DNA from: Siphonodentalium dalli
Lineage: Eukaryota > Mollusca > Scaphopoda > Gadilida > Siphonodentaliidae
Assembly: GCA_032622095.1 (NCBI GenBank)
Contig: CP136068.1
Coordinates: forward strand, 124,997,989 to 125,061,988
Length of the DNA stretch: 64,000 bases
Direction: 5' to 3'
Of the stretch, positions 10,359 to 21,460 are shown one piece after another. A model generated the notes under the pieces. It was not told the DNA's origin, did no database searches, and saw only the letters and a program-made list of their open reading frames with translations. A program made the translations under genes and the position numbers. How positions within the stretch are numbered: position 1 is the stretch's first letter; each line of letters starts with the position of its first letter.

Positions 10359-12100
10359 GCAGACGTAACAATTGGAACTTATTCCCTATTCCTTATTTTC
10401 AAAAATGTCGCTTTCGACTGATTTGACGGCATGGGTGGGTGGCGCCCCCCCACCCATCACCCCCGGGGGTGCCACCCCGAGGGGGTGAAAATGGGGTATG
10501 GACCATTTTCGAGAACGGTAGGGATTTCGACCGATTTGACGGCATGGGTGGGTGGTTCAAACACCCCGACCCCCACCCATCACCCCCGGGGGTTGCCACC
10601 CCGAGGGGGTGAAAATGGGGTATGTACCATTTTCGAGAACGGTAAGGATTTCGACCGATTTGACGTCATGGGCGGGTGGTCCGCCCCAAATAACACCTAG
10701 AAACACCCCGACCCCCACCCATCACCCGGGGGGGGGGTGAAAATGGGGTATGGACCATTTTCGAGAACGGTAAGGATTTTGACCGATTTTACGGCATGGG
10801 TGGGTGGCCCGCCCAAATACCATCTAGAAACACCCCGACCCCCCCACCACCACCCCCGGGGGTGCCACCCGAGGGGGTTAAAATGGGGTATGGATCATTT
10901 CCGAGAACGGTAAGGATTTCGACCGATTTGACGGCATGGGTGGGTGGCCCGCCCCAAATACCACCTAGAAACACCCCGACCCCCACCCATCACCCCCGAG
11001 GGTGCCACCCCGAGGGGGTGAAAATGGGGTATGGACCATTTTCGAGAACGGTAAGGATTTCGACCGGTTTGACGGCATGGGTGGGTGGCCCGCCCCAAAT
11101 ACCACCTTGAAACACCGGGGGTGATGGGTGGGGTTCGGGTTGTTTCTAGGTGGTATTTGGGGCGGGCCACCAACCCATGCCATCAAATCGGTCGAAATCC
11201 TTACCGTTCTTGAAAATGGTCCATACCCCATTTTCACCCCCGGGGGTGATGGCAGGGGGGGGGGGCGGTGTTTTTCTAGGTGGTATTTGGGGCGGGCCAC
11301 CCACCCATGCCGTAAAATCGGTCAAAATCCTTACCGTTCTCGAAAATGGTCCATACCCCATTTTAACCCTTTCTGGGTGGCACCCCTGGGGTGATGGGTG
11401 GGGATCGGGATGTTTCTAGGTGGTATTTGGGGCGGGCCACCCACCCATGCCGTCAAATCGGTCGAAATCCTTACTCTTCTCGAAAAATGGTCCATACCCC
11501 ATTTTCACCCCCCTCGGGGTGGCACCCTCGGGGGTGATGGGTGGCGGGTCGGGGTGTTTCTAGTTGGTATTTGGGCGGGCCACCCACCCATGCCGTAAAA
11601 TCGGTCGAAATCCTTACCGTTCTCGAAAATGGTCCATACCCAATTTTCACCCCCTCGGGGTGGCAGCCCCCGGGGGTGATGTTGGGGGGGGGGGGTCTGG
11701 GTGTTTCTAGGTGGTATTTGGGGCGGGCCACCAACCCATTCCGTCAAATCGGTCGAAATCCTTACCGTTCTCGAAAATGGTCCATACCCCATTTGCACCC
11801 CCTCGGGTGGCACCCCCGGGGAGTGATGGGTGGGGTCGGGGTGTTTCTAGGTTGTATTTTGGGCGGACCACCCACCCATGCCGTCAAATCGGTCGAAATA
11901 CTTATCGTTCTCGAAAATGGTCCATACCCCATTTTCATCCCCTCGGGGTGGCACCCCCGTGGGTGATGGGTGGGGGGTCGGGGTGTTTCTAGGTGGTATT
12001 TGGGGCGGGCCACCCACCCATGCCGTCAAATCGGTCGAAAGCAACATTTTTGAAAATAAGGAATAAGGAATAGTGAATAAGTTGCAATTGTCATGTCTGT
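10359..12100. mobile_element. Foldback-type transposon with inverted arrays of about 140-bp GC-rich units
   Basis: A 1742-bp element that is nearly all inverted repeat. The outer ends (10359 to about 10428, and the matching 70 bp before 12100) pair as RCAGACRTRACAATTGSAAC followed by an AT-rich CTTATTTTCAAAAATGT segment. Inside, the left arm has six direct units (module word GGCATGGGTGGGTGG at about 10428, 10541, 10665, 10793, 10933 and 11074). The right arm has seven in reverse orientation (about 11175 to 12015). The turn-over point is near 11115. Each full unit is about 140 bp and carries a CCCCCGGGGG palindrome. Flanks GCATGATG (10351-10358) and GCATGCTG (12101-12108) are an 8-bp target duplication with one change. 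Uninterrupted sibling copies show the empty site. It has no transposase. An 8-bp duplication fits hAT or P/Galileo-type foldbacks. Confidence 0.88.
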
Positions 12101-12263
12101 GCATGCTGTTGTTTACGCAATCATAGTACACATTGAGGACAATATACTATTTACGCGCTGATTACGTTTGCATATGAACAAAACTGTACATATTTTAATA
12201 TTCCATCTGTTGGTGGCGATTTGACCACATATTAATATTTCTGCAACGAACACCGCCGTGCCT
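12101..12263 (+). mobile_element. Array element copy, subtype A, right part
   Basis: Continuation of the copy begun at 10098, starting with the second GCATGCTG target copy and ending before TTAA at 12264-12267. A 3'-end-only fragment follows (about 12378-12459) within the next spacer. Confidence 0.78.
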
Positions 12264-12658
12264 TTAATTATTATAACCAATACCATGTACTGATATACAT
12301 ATACATATAGCTAACAAAATTAACGACATTAGGGAGACTCTTGAAATAATCCGACCTTAGGGAGACATCTCGACACAGCTATATATATTTTAATATTCCA
12401 TCTGTTGGTGGCGATTTGAACACATATGAATATTTCTGCAACGAACGCCGCCCGTGCCTTTAATTATTATAACCAATACCATGTAATGATATACATATAC
12501 CTAACAACATGAACGACATTAGGGAGATTCTTGAAATAATCTGACCGTATAGGGAGACATCTCAATATATCATTTTCCATGCAACGTGCAGCTTCTGGGT
12601 ATGGTGAGAGCATTTGGTATTAATAATTAAAAAAAACATCTTTTATTGCTCATATTAA

Positions 12659-13173
12659 AGATACGGGCGGTGTTGGCGGTGGGTATGCTGTTAAAATATT
12701 CATCTCCGTCAAAAACCGCCATAAACAGAAATAGTAAAATATAGGCAGAATGTGTTGTTATATCATACAGAAATATGGCATAAACAGTATGTTATTGTCA
12801 ATTGTTTTCACTTTGTTGTGCAAACGAAAGGAAAAAACCCGTTACGTTTCCTGGCTTTTGTATAGATCCGGATATGGGAAGCATAAAGAACATTGTTTGT
12901 TACTGTTTTTTTTATATGGAAATAATGAAGAGCGTTCATGTAATGTTTGTGAGATTAACCAATATGACTGCGTTGTGTTATGTAAACAGAAGCAAAACTT
13001 CTGTAACACGAGCAGGCTGTTGTTCACACAACGATCGCACACCTTGAGGACAATATACTATTTACGCGCTGATTATGTTTGCATATGAACACAGTTATAT
13101 ATATTTTAATATTCCTTCTGATGGTGGCGATTTGACCACATGATTATTTCTGCAACGAACGCCGCCCGTGTCT
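12659..13173 (+). mobile_element. Array element copy, subtype B (515 bp)
   Basis: Complete copy between TTAA at 12655-12658 and 13174-13177. Another 3'-end fragment ends at 13359 in the following spacer. Confidence 0.76.
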
Positions 13174-13568
13174 TTAATTATTATAACCAATACCATGTAC
13201 TGATATACATATACATATAGCTAACAAAATTAACGACATTAGGGAGACTCTTGAAATAATCCGACCTTAGGGAGACATCTCGACACAGCTATATATATTT
13301 TAATATTCCATCTGTTGGTGGCGATTTGAACACATATGAATATTTCTGCAACGAACGCCGCCCGTGCCTTTAATTATTATAACCAATACCATGTAATGAT
13401 ATACATATACCTATCAACATGAACGACATTAGGGAGATTCTTGAAATAATCTGACCGTATAGGGAGACATCTCAATATATCATTTTCCATGCAACGTGCA
13501 GCTTCTGGGTATGGTGAGAGCATTTGGTATTAATAATTAAAAAAAACATCTTTTGTTGCTCATATTAA

Positions 13569-14081
13569 AGATACGGGCGGTGTTGGCGGTGGGTATGCTG
13601 TTAAAATATTCATCTCCGTCAAAAACCGCCATAAACAGAAATAGTAAAATATAGACAGAATTTGTTGTTATATCATACAGAAATATGGCATAAACAGTAT
13701 GTTATTGTCAATTGTTTTCACTTTGCTGTGCAAACACAAGAAAAAAACCGTTACGTTTCCTGGCTTTTGTTTAGATCCGGATATGGTAAGCATAAAGAGC
13801 GTTGTTTGTTACTGTTTTTCTTATATGGAATAATGAAGAGCGTTTATATAATGTTTGTGTGATTAACCAATATGATTGCGTTGTGTTATGTAAACAGAAG
13901 CAAAACTTATGTAACACGAGCAGGCTGTTGTTTAGACAACCATCGTAGACATTGAGGACAATATACTATTTACGCGCCAATTATGTTTGCATATGAACAA
14001 AACTATATATATTTTAATATTCCTTCTGATGGTGGCGATTTGAACACATGAATATTTCTGCAACGAACGCCGCCAGTGTCT
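13569..14081 (+). mobile_element. Array element copy, subtype B' (513 bp)
   Basis: Complete copy between TTAA at 13565-13568 and 14082-14085. The right terminus is mutated to CGCCAGTGTCT. A deleted copy with a damaged left TTAA (ATAA) follows at about 14284-14413. Confidence 0.74.
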
Positions 14082-14514
14082 TTAATTAGTATAACCAATG
14101 TCGTGTGCTGATATACATATACATATAGCTAACAACATTACCGACCTTATGGAGACTCTTGAAATAATCCGACCTTAGGGAGACATCTCGATATATCATT
14201 TTCTATGCAACGCGTAGCTTCTGGGAAAGGTGAGAGCATTTGTTATTAATCGAAAAAAAACACATCTTTTATTGCTATAATAAAGATACGGGCGGTGTTG
14301 GCAATCATCGCACACCTTGAGGACAGTGTACTATTACACAGTACACCATTTACGCCTCATTATGTTGGCATATGAACAATACTGTACATACTTTAATATT
14401 CCATATGTTGGTGGCGAGATATCTCGATATATCATTTTCTATGAACGAAGAGCTTCTGGGTATGGTGTGAGCATTTGGTATTAATCGGAAAAAAATCTTT
14501 TATTGCTATATTAA

Positions 14515-14939
14515 AGATACGGGCGGTGTCGGTGGTGGACATGCTGCTAAAACATTCACCTCCGTCAAATGTGTTACGTAAACAAAAGCAAAAAACGTTA
14601 CGTTTCCTGGGTTTTGTTTAGATCCGGATATGGTAACACAAAGAGCGTTATTTGTTACGACTTCCCTTATATGGAAATAACAAAGAGCGTTTATATAATG
14701 TTTGTGTGATTAACCACTATAATTGCGTTGTGTTATGTAAACAGAATCAAAACTGCCGTAACACGAGCATGCTGTTGTTTACGCAATCATCGTACACTTG
14801 AGGACAATATACTATTTACGTGCTGATTACGTTTGCATATGAACAAAACTGTACATATTTTAATATTCCATCTGTTGGTGGCGATTTGACCACATATTAA
14901 TATTTCTGCAACGAACGCCGCCCGTGCCTTTAATTATTA
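14515..14939 (+). mobile_element. Array element copy, subtype A (425 bp)
   Basis: Complete copy between TTAA at 14511-14514 and 14940-14943. It is followed by two successive spacer plus 3'-end fragments, ending at 15119 and 15323, an extra small-scale duplication not seen in earlier periods. Confidence 0.76.
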
Positions 14940-15531
14940 TAACCAATCCCATGTACTGATATACATATAGCTAACAAAATTAACGACATTAGGGAGACTC
15001 TTGAAATAATCCGACCTTAGGGAGACATCTCGACACAGCTATATATATTTTAATATTCCATCTGTTGGTGGCGATTTGAACACATATGAATATTTCTGCA
15101 ACAAACGCCGCTCGTGCCTTTAATTATTATAACCAATACCATGTACTGCTATACACATAGTCATATACATATAGCTAACAAAATTAACGACATTATGGAG
15201 ACTCTTGAAATAATCAGACCTTAGGGAGACATCTCGACACAGCTATATATATTTTAATATTCCATCTGTTGGTGGCGATTTGAACACATATGAATATTTC
15301 TGCAACGAACGCCGCCCGTGCCTTTAATTATTATAACCAATACCATGTAATGATATACATATACCTAACAACATGAACTACATTAGGGAGATTCTTGAAA
15401 TAATCTGACCTTAGGGAGACATCTCAATATATCATTTTCCATGCAACGCGCAGCTTCTGGGTATGATGAGAGCATTTGGTATTAATAATAAAAAAAACCC
15501 ATCTTTTATTGCTCATATTAAAGATACGGGT

Positions 15532-15960
15532 GGTGTTGTCGGTGGGTTAAAATATACAGAAATATGGCATAAACAGTATGTTATTGTCAATTGTTTTCAC
15601 TTTGCTGTGCAAACACAAGAAAAAAACCGTTACGTTTCCTGGCTTTTGTTTAGATCCGGGTATGGTAAGCATAAATAGCGTTCTTTGTTACTGTTTTTCT
15701 TATATGGAATAATGAAGAGCGTTTATATAATGTTTGTGTGATTAACCAATATGATTGCGTTGTGTTATGTAAACAGAAGCAAAACTTATGTAACACGAGG
15801 AGGCTGCTGTTTAGACAACCATCGTACACATTGAGGACAATATACTATGTACGCGCCGATTATGTTTGCATATGAACAAAACTATATATATTTTAATATT
15901 CCTTCTGATGGTGGCGATTTGAACACATGAATATTTCTGCAACGAACGCCGCCAGTGTCT
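15532..15960 (+). mobile_element. Array element copy, subtype B' with internal deletion (429 bp)
   Basis: Between TTAA at 15528-15531 and 15961-15964. The segment between GTGGGTTAAAATATACAG and the CAGAAATATGG word has lost about 85 bp. A deleted copy follows at about 16159-16285. Confidence 0.74.
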
Positions 15961-16394
15961 TTAATTAGTATAACCAATGCCGTGTGCTGATATACATATA
16001 CATATAGCTAACAACATTACCGACCTTATGGAGACTCTTGAAATAATCCGACCTTAGGGAGACATCTCGATATATCATTTTCTATACAACGCATAGCTTC
16101 TGGGTAAGGTGAGAGCATTTGTTATTGATAAAAAAAACATCTTTAATTGCTATATTAAAGATACGTGCGGTGTTGGCAATCATCGCACACCTTGAGGACA
16201 GTATACTATTTACACAATACACCATTTACGCCTCATTATGTTTGCATATGAACAATACTGTACATACTTTAATATTCCACATGTTGGTGGCGAGACATCT
16301 CGATATATCATTTTCTATGAAACGCAGAGCTTCTGGGTATGGTGAGAGCATTTGGTATTAATCGAAAAAAAATAATCTGATATTGCTATATAAA

Positions 16395-16807
16395 AGATAC
16401 GGCCAGTGTCGGCGGTGGGCATGCTACTAAAATATTCACCTCCGTCAAATGTGTTACGTAAACAATAGCAAAAAACGCTACGTTTCCTGGGTTTTATTTA
16501 GATCCGAATATGGTAAACATAAAGAGCGTTATTTGTTACTACTTTCCTTATATGGTATTAATAAAGAGCGTTTATATAATGTTTGTGTGATTAACAACTA
16601 TAATTGCGTTGTGTTTGTAAACAGAAGCAAAACTTCCGTAACACGAGCATGCTGTTTACGCAATCATAGTACACATTGAGGACAATATACTATTTACGCG
16701 CTGATTACGTTTGCATATGAAGAAAACTGTATATATTTTAAGATTCCATCTGTTGGTGGCGATTTGACCACATATTAATATTTCTGCAACGAACGCCGCC
16801 CGTGCCT
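16395..16807 (+). mobile_element. Array element copy, subtype A (413 bp)
   Basis: Left target altered to TAAA; right TTAA at 16808-16811. A 3'-end fragment in the next spacer ends at 17003. Confidence 0.74.
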
Positions 16808-17194
16808 TTAATTATTATAACCAATGCCGTGTACTGATATACATATACATATAGCTAACAAAATTAACGACATTAGGGAGACTCTTAAAATAATCCGACC
16901 TTAGGGAGACATCTCGACACAGCTATATATATTTTAATATTCCAGCTGTTGGTGGCGATTTGAACACATATGAATATTTCTACAACGAATGCCGCCCGTG
17001 CCTTTAATTAGTATAACCAATAATGTAATGATATACATATGCCTAACAACATTATCGACCTTATGGAGACTCTTGAAATAATCCGACCTTAGGGAGACAT
17101 CTCAATATATCATTTTCCATGCAACGTGCAGCTTCTGGATATGGTGAGAGCATTTGGTATTAATAAAAAAAACATCTTTTATTGCTCATATTAA

Positions 17195-17691
17195 AGATAC
17201 GGGCGGTGTTTGGCGGAGGGTATGCTGTTAAAATATTCACCTCCGTCAAAAACCGCCATAAACAGAAATAGTAAAATATAGGCATAATTTGTTGTTATAT
17301 CATACAGAACTATGGCATAAACAGTATGTTATTGTCAATTGTTTTCACTTTGGGAAAAAAACGTTAAGTTTCCTGGTTTTGTTTCGATCCGGATATGGTA
17401 AGCATAAACAGCGTTGTTTGTTACTGTTTTTCTCATATGGAAATAATGAAGAGCGTTTATATAATGTTTGTGTGATTAATTAATATGATTGCGTTGTGTT
17501 ATGTAAACAGAAGCAAAACTTCTGTAACACGAACAGGCTGTTGTTTACACAACCATCGTACACATTGACAATATACTATTTACGCGCTGATTATGTTTGC
17601 ATATGAACAAAACTATATATTTTTTAATATTCCTTCTGATGGTGGCGATTTTAACACATGAATATTTCTGCAACGAACACCGCCCGTGTCT
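17195..17691 (+). mobile_element. Array element copy, subtype B' (497 bp)
   Basis: Between TTAA at 17191-17194 and 17692-17695. It has the diagnostic TTTGGCGGAGGG word and a CACTTTGGGAAAA deletion shared with the copy at 31083. This marks the pair as products of the large duplication. Confidence 0.76.
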
Positions 17692-17888
17692 TTAATTATT
17701 ATAACCAATGGCGCGTTCTGATATACATATTCATATAGCTAACAACATTACCGACCTTATGGAGACTCTTGAAATAATCCGACCTTAGGGAGACATCTCG
17801 ATATATCATTTTCTATGCAAAGCATAGCTTCTTGGTGTGGTGTGAGCATTTGGTATTAATAAAAAAACATGTTTTATTGCTATATTAA

Positions 17889-18652
17889 AGATACTGGCGG
17901 TGTTGGCGGTGTGCATGCTGTGAAAATATTCACCTCCGTTAAATGTGTTATGTAAACAAAAGCAAAAAACGTCATGTTTTCTGGGTTTTGTTTAGATCCG
18001 GATATTGTAAACATAAAGAGCGTTTTTTGTTACTACTTTCCTTATTTGGAAATAATTAAGAGACTCTTGAAATAATCCGACCTTAATGAGACATCTCAAT
18101 ATATAATTTTCTATGCAGCGCGTGGCTTCTGGGTAAGGTGAGAGCATTTGTTATTAATCGAAAAAAAAACTTCTTTTATTGCTATATTAAAGATACGGGC
18201 GGTGTTGGCAATCATCGTACACCTTGTGGACAATATACTATTTACGCGCTGATTATGTTAGCATATGAACAAAACTGTACATATTTTAATATTCCATATT
18301 ATGTGAACAAATGAAAAAACCGTTACGTTTCCTTGCTTTTGTTTATATCCGGATATGGTAAAAATAAAGAGCGTTATTTGTTCCTTATATGGACATAATA
18401 AAGAGCGTTTATATAATTTTTGTGTGGTCAACCACTATACTTCCGTTGTGTAAACAAAAACAAAACTTCTGTAATACGAGCAGACTGCTGTTTACGCCAC
18501 CATAGTACACATTGAGGACAATATACTATTTACGCGCTGATTATGTTTGCATATGAACAAAACTATATATTTTTTAATATTCCTTCTGTTGGTTGCGATT
18601 TGAACACATATTATATTTCTACAACGAACGCCGCCCGTGCCTTTGATTATTA
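17889..18652 (+). mobile_element. Two rearranged array copies ending the first array
   Basis: A left end at 17889 (after TTAA 17885-17888) runs to about 18058, then fuses into spacer. A second left end at 18191 skips to the 3' part, repeats an inner block (GTTACGTTTCCTTGC) and ends at 18652, where the right TTAA has become TTGA. The same fused structures recur at 34613-35353. Confidence 0.68.
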
Positions 18653-18839
18653 TAACCAATGGCATGTACTGATATAGCGTTTTACAAAGATTAAACCAGG
18701 TCCCCACATTCGTGTATTGAGGGTTAAATTTCTCGCGTATGCTAGCATCTTATATTATATCAAGTCATGTTATTTCAAGAATGTGGCTTCAAAATATAAA
18801 GTACATATTATGTATCTCCATAACTTTGATTTTTAATAT

Positions 18840-18948
18840 GTGTCCCCCTAATACCGCATGTAGTGGTATTTATTGCATATGACCCCTAATATGGTTAATG
18901 TTGTATGTAAAATGACCAAACATTAGGGAGACGGTATTAGGGGGACAC
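18840..18948. repeat. Short palindromic element with perfect 17-bp arms
   Basis: GTGTCCCCCTAATACCG (18840-18856) and its exact reverse complement (18932-18948) bound a 109-bp segment. An inner CCCCTAATATGG/ATTAGGG pairing is weaker. The second copy near 35550-35660 keeps the structure with one arm mismatch. It could be a tiny inverted-repeat element or a structured transcript; nothing decides between them. Confidence 0.6.
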
Positions 18949-18996
18949 TTGTTATATATTTTTTAAATATTATAATAGTCATAACAAATGACATCA

Positions 18997-19138
18997 TAGA
19001 TGGTTTTTCGATTAATACCAAAAGCTCTCACCACACACAGAAGCTATGCGTTGCATAGAAAATGATATATCGAGATGTCTCCCTAAGGTCTGATTATTTC
19101 AACAGTCTCCCTAAGGTCGTTAGTGTTGTTAGCTATAT
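18997..19138 (-). repeat. Inverted copy of the array spacer
   Basis: Reverse-complement copy of the spacer that separates array elements: ATTAATACCAAAAGCTCTCACC, then GAAGCTATGCGTTGCATAG, then two GTCTCCCTAAGGTC words. It lies just beyond the end of the array, so the array is flanked by one spacer in opposite orientation. It recurs at about 35712-35838. Confidence 0.65.
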
Positions 19139-19180
19139 ATATATATATATATATTATATATGTGTGTGTGTGTGTGTATA
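19131..19180. repeat. (TA)n(TG)n microsatellite
   Basis: About 12 TA units followed by about 8 TG units. The duplicate at 35838-35898 is longer and almost pure TA. Confidence 0.85.
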
Positions 19181-19182
19181 TT

Positions 19183-19961
19183 TGTCCTATATAGACTCGA
19201 AAACGGCTGGCTCGATTGAGCTCAAACCAAGGGTAAAATCGCACGGGAATCGTCGTCGCGGCGTTTTGGAGAAGCTATGAGCACTCATTCTCCACCCCCA
19301 AATCATCAAAATCACCGTCCTCGGCACTGCGGGTGTTAAGACAGTCACGCTCTTTATATTGACCAAATTTGGCGTTGTTAACCGAGTAACGCTCTTTATT
19401 GCCATCGGCGTTGCTAAACGGTCACCTATGCGTACGAAACTACGGATGCAAAACTTACCGGAACCGGAATGCATTTATCTTGATTAAAAAGGCAGAATTA
19501 ACTCATTGGAAAACAACAAATGCGTGTCGTGTGATTCTTATGTATGTCATTCCTAGGATCGGGGGAGATTTTCATCGAATCATACCTATCTTAGGGATGG
19601 GGGAGTCAGGGATCGGGTCAGTTTTTCCGCCCTGGGGACGGGTACCATCATTTATCTTGATTAAAAAGGCAGAATTAACTCATTGAAAAACAACAAATTA
19701 AATTAAAACAAAAAATGCGTGTTCTGTGATTCTTATGTCTGTCGTTCCTAGGAAGGGTGGGGGAGATTTTCAACGGGTCAGTTTTTCCGCCCGATGTACC
19801 GTAAATCATACCTCTTTTAGGGACGGGTACCATCATTTCTCTTGATTAAAAAGGCAGAATTAACTCATTTAAATTAAAAAAAAAAAAAGCAGAATTAATT
19901 TAATTTTTTTTTAAATGTCATGTTTATGGCCAACCACGGAAGTGGCGGGCTAACCTGCTAG
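19183..19961 (+). mobile_element. Helitron-like segment with 3' hairpin and CTAG end
   Basis: Tentative non-autonomous Helitron. The right end has a small hairpin CCAC-GGAA-GTGG, then CTAG (19958-19961) followed by T, as Helitron 3' ends do. The duplicate has the same arms with loop GCAA. The left end is set at TCCTATATAGACTCG, which resembles Helitron 5' ends, but the preceding base is G rather than the expected A. Inside are three tandem copies of a unit of about 180 bp starting ATTTATCTTGATTAAAAAGG (19473, 19650) or its variant (19834). There is no coding capacity. Confidence 0.4.
19473..19880. repeat. Tandem repeat, about 180-bp unit, two to three copies
   Basis: Units begin at 19473, 19650 and 19834 (spacing 177 and 184). 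Each carries GATTAAAAAGGCAGAATTAA, a CGTTCCTAGGA word, CAGTTTTTCCGCCC and GGGACGGGTACCATCAT. The last unit is incomplete. Confidence 0.7.
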
Positions 19962-20400
19962 TTTAATATATAAATGTACAGATTTTCATTTTACTAATAA
20001 GGAATATAAAAATTGTTAGATTCTATACAATATTTTCTGCCTTCCCCTTACGATTGATGCTCTGAGTGGCCTAACACCCCATATTCATTAAAAATCCATA
20101 TATCGCTACACCAATATGCACCAAGGTAACTTTTTTCCGATTTTTGGTGGCAAAAAAATAACTATCGGGATTCTTTTCAGGAATTCAATAAATTCGGTTG
20201 AGTGAACTCATGCTATCTAATATTTCAAGTAAATATTCATGTTATCGCTGGAGGCCCTGTCTCACGTTATCTTCAAAACAATTGACATCCAAAGAACGAT
20301 TATAATCCCCCCTATAGCAATGTTGGAGTTTCGCTATATTGACTTGGGTAAATTTGAGGGATGACCAAATTAATTATGATAACTTCCGGTACGAGGGCGC
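19962..20400. other. Unassigned stretch before the LINE
   Basis: No gene seen. It probably includes the LINE 5' untranslated region, whose exact start I cannot place because the same sequence flanks both duplicated copies. Confidence 0.35.
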
Positions 20401-20609
20401 TACGATAAAGACTTAAATTTTGAACTCCCGCAAAAAAATATATATCTCCGATAAATACGAGATTAGCGCTTTATCTTCGAAATGTTCAAAATGGAAGACT
20501 CCATAGCTATAACTAACACAAAGATTCAAAACAGGTTGTCGAAAAGTTGGTATTTCTGAAGTTTATTTCACCGTCAACGAAGACTGCACGAAAACAGGCA
20601 ACATCAAAA

Positions 20610-21460
20610 ATGTCCGCCATTGAAACGAGGGCGAATTCGAAACAGGATAAAGAGAAGTTGGAGAAGGCATATGAATGCAAAAGTTTCGAGGACATTAGTA
20701 AGTGTTTCATCCAGTTGCATTCAACCATTACAACCAGAATTGATGATGTTGAGAAAAATGTGAAGGACTTGGTCACGAAAGTTGAAAAAATTGAAAAACA
20801 ATCTAATGACACTTGTGTTTCTTTGAAGACTATTGAAGAAAAATCTATGCCACAAATTGTAGATGATATGGAGAGTAAAAGTGATAAATTGGATGAATTG
20901 GCAACTGGTGTCAACTTCGTGCAAGAAGAATTATCAGACAAAATTAACACTTGTTCATTTTCAAAAAACACTTGGAAGATCGTGCTCAAAGACAATCAGA
21001 ACTTGAATTAGCTCATACAAAGTTAGACCTCTGGGGTAGGAAATGAAATCTGATATTCCGTGGTATACCTGGATCACGGAAGGAACGAGCTTTCGAAACA
21101 AGTGAAAAGGTGATGAATTCTCTTGTGTCTGACTTAGGAATTTCAGAAAACCGCACCTCGGATATGTACTTTGCAGCTTGTCATCGTCTGCACACAGGTG
21201 ACGATTCGTGCCCAGATGTCATTGTTCGATTGGTGTCCCTACACGATAGAGATTGTATTCTTGACAGTGCGAAAATGTTGAAACCTGGTTCAAATTATGG
21301 TGTGTCGATTGATCTTCCACCTACACTTTCAAAACTGAGGGGAAAACTCCCGAAAGAGAGGGCTGAACTTTCTCCAGCTGAGAAGAAGAAGACAAATCTT
21401 GTATATCTCAAGAAGGAGCCGTTCTTGAAGTTAGGATTAAAGAAACCAGTGGCAGACTGA
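20610..21460 (+). pseudogene. LINE ORF1 (coiled coil + RRM), broken
   Basis: ORF1 encodes an RNA-binding chaperone in L1-like elements. From ATG 20610 the frame shows a lysine/glutamate-rich coiled coil (IDDVEKNVKDLVTKVEKIEKQ region, about 20740-20800). It breaks after a deletion near 20973 relative to copy 2 and hits a stop at 21010. The RRM-like part continues in another frame: LIFRGIPGSRKE (about 21050-21085, with TGA replacing the Trp codon just before it), then AACHRLHTGDDSCPDVIVRL and the tail ending at 21460. Copy 2 keeps that Trp codon but has its own deletion. Confidence 0.75.

Larger units (their letters stand above)
7236..18652. repeat. Tandem array of TTAA miniature elements plus spacer (higher-order repeat)
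   Basis: About 11.4 kb made almost entirely of one module. A TTAA-bounded miniature element (termini AGATACGGGCGG and CCGCCCGTGCCT) is followed by a spacer that begins TTATTATAACCAAT, contains two direct TTAGGGAGAC words and the phrase GCTTCTGGGTATGGTGAGAGC, and ends just before the next TTAA. Two element subtypes recur. Subtype A has 'GTGTCGGCGGTG' and a CCGTCAAATGTGTTA block; subtype B has CCGTCAAAAACCGCCATAAACAG. Their order A-B-B' gives a higher-order period near 2.66 kb: A starts at 7444, 10098 and 14515, the last interval after subtracting the inserted foldback element. Later repeats are shortened. Many copies are internally deleted or reduced to their 3' end. Confidence 0.8.

Noticed and set aside
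10399-12131. Many Pro/Gly-rich ORFs on both strands
   Set aside because: They mirror the GC-rich foldback units; every frame is open in turn and the two arms give the same peptides on opposite strands.
8379-18463. Recurring ORFs resembling NRYVSWLLFRSGYGKHKER
   Set aside because: Same short frame inside each TTAA element copy, without consistent start or length and broken by indels; the family is non-coding.
18900-19110. TTAGGG words suggesting interstitial telomere repeat
   Set aside because: TTAGGG occurs only as part of TTAGGGAGAC in the array spacer, never in tandem.
20513-20995. 160-codon minus ORF (and 37242-37642)
   Set aside because: Antisense of the LINE ORF1 coiled coil; Ser/Phe-rich composition is typical of complemented Lys/Glu codons.
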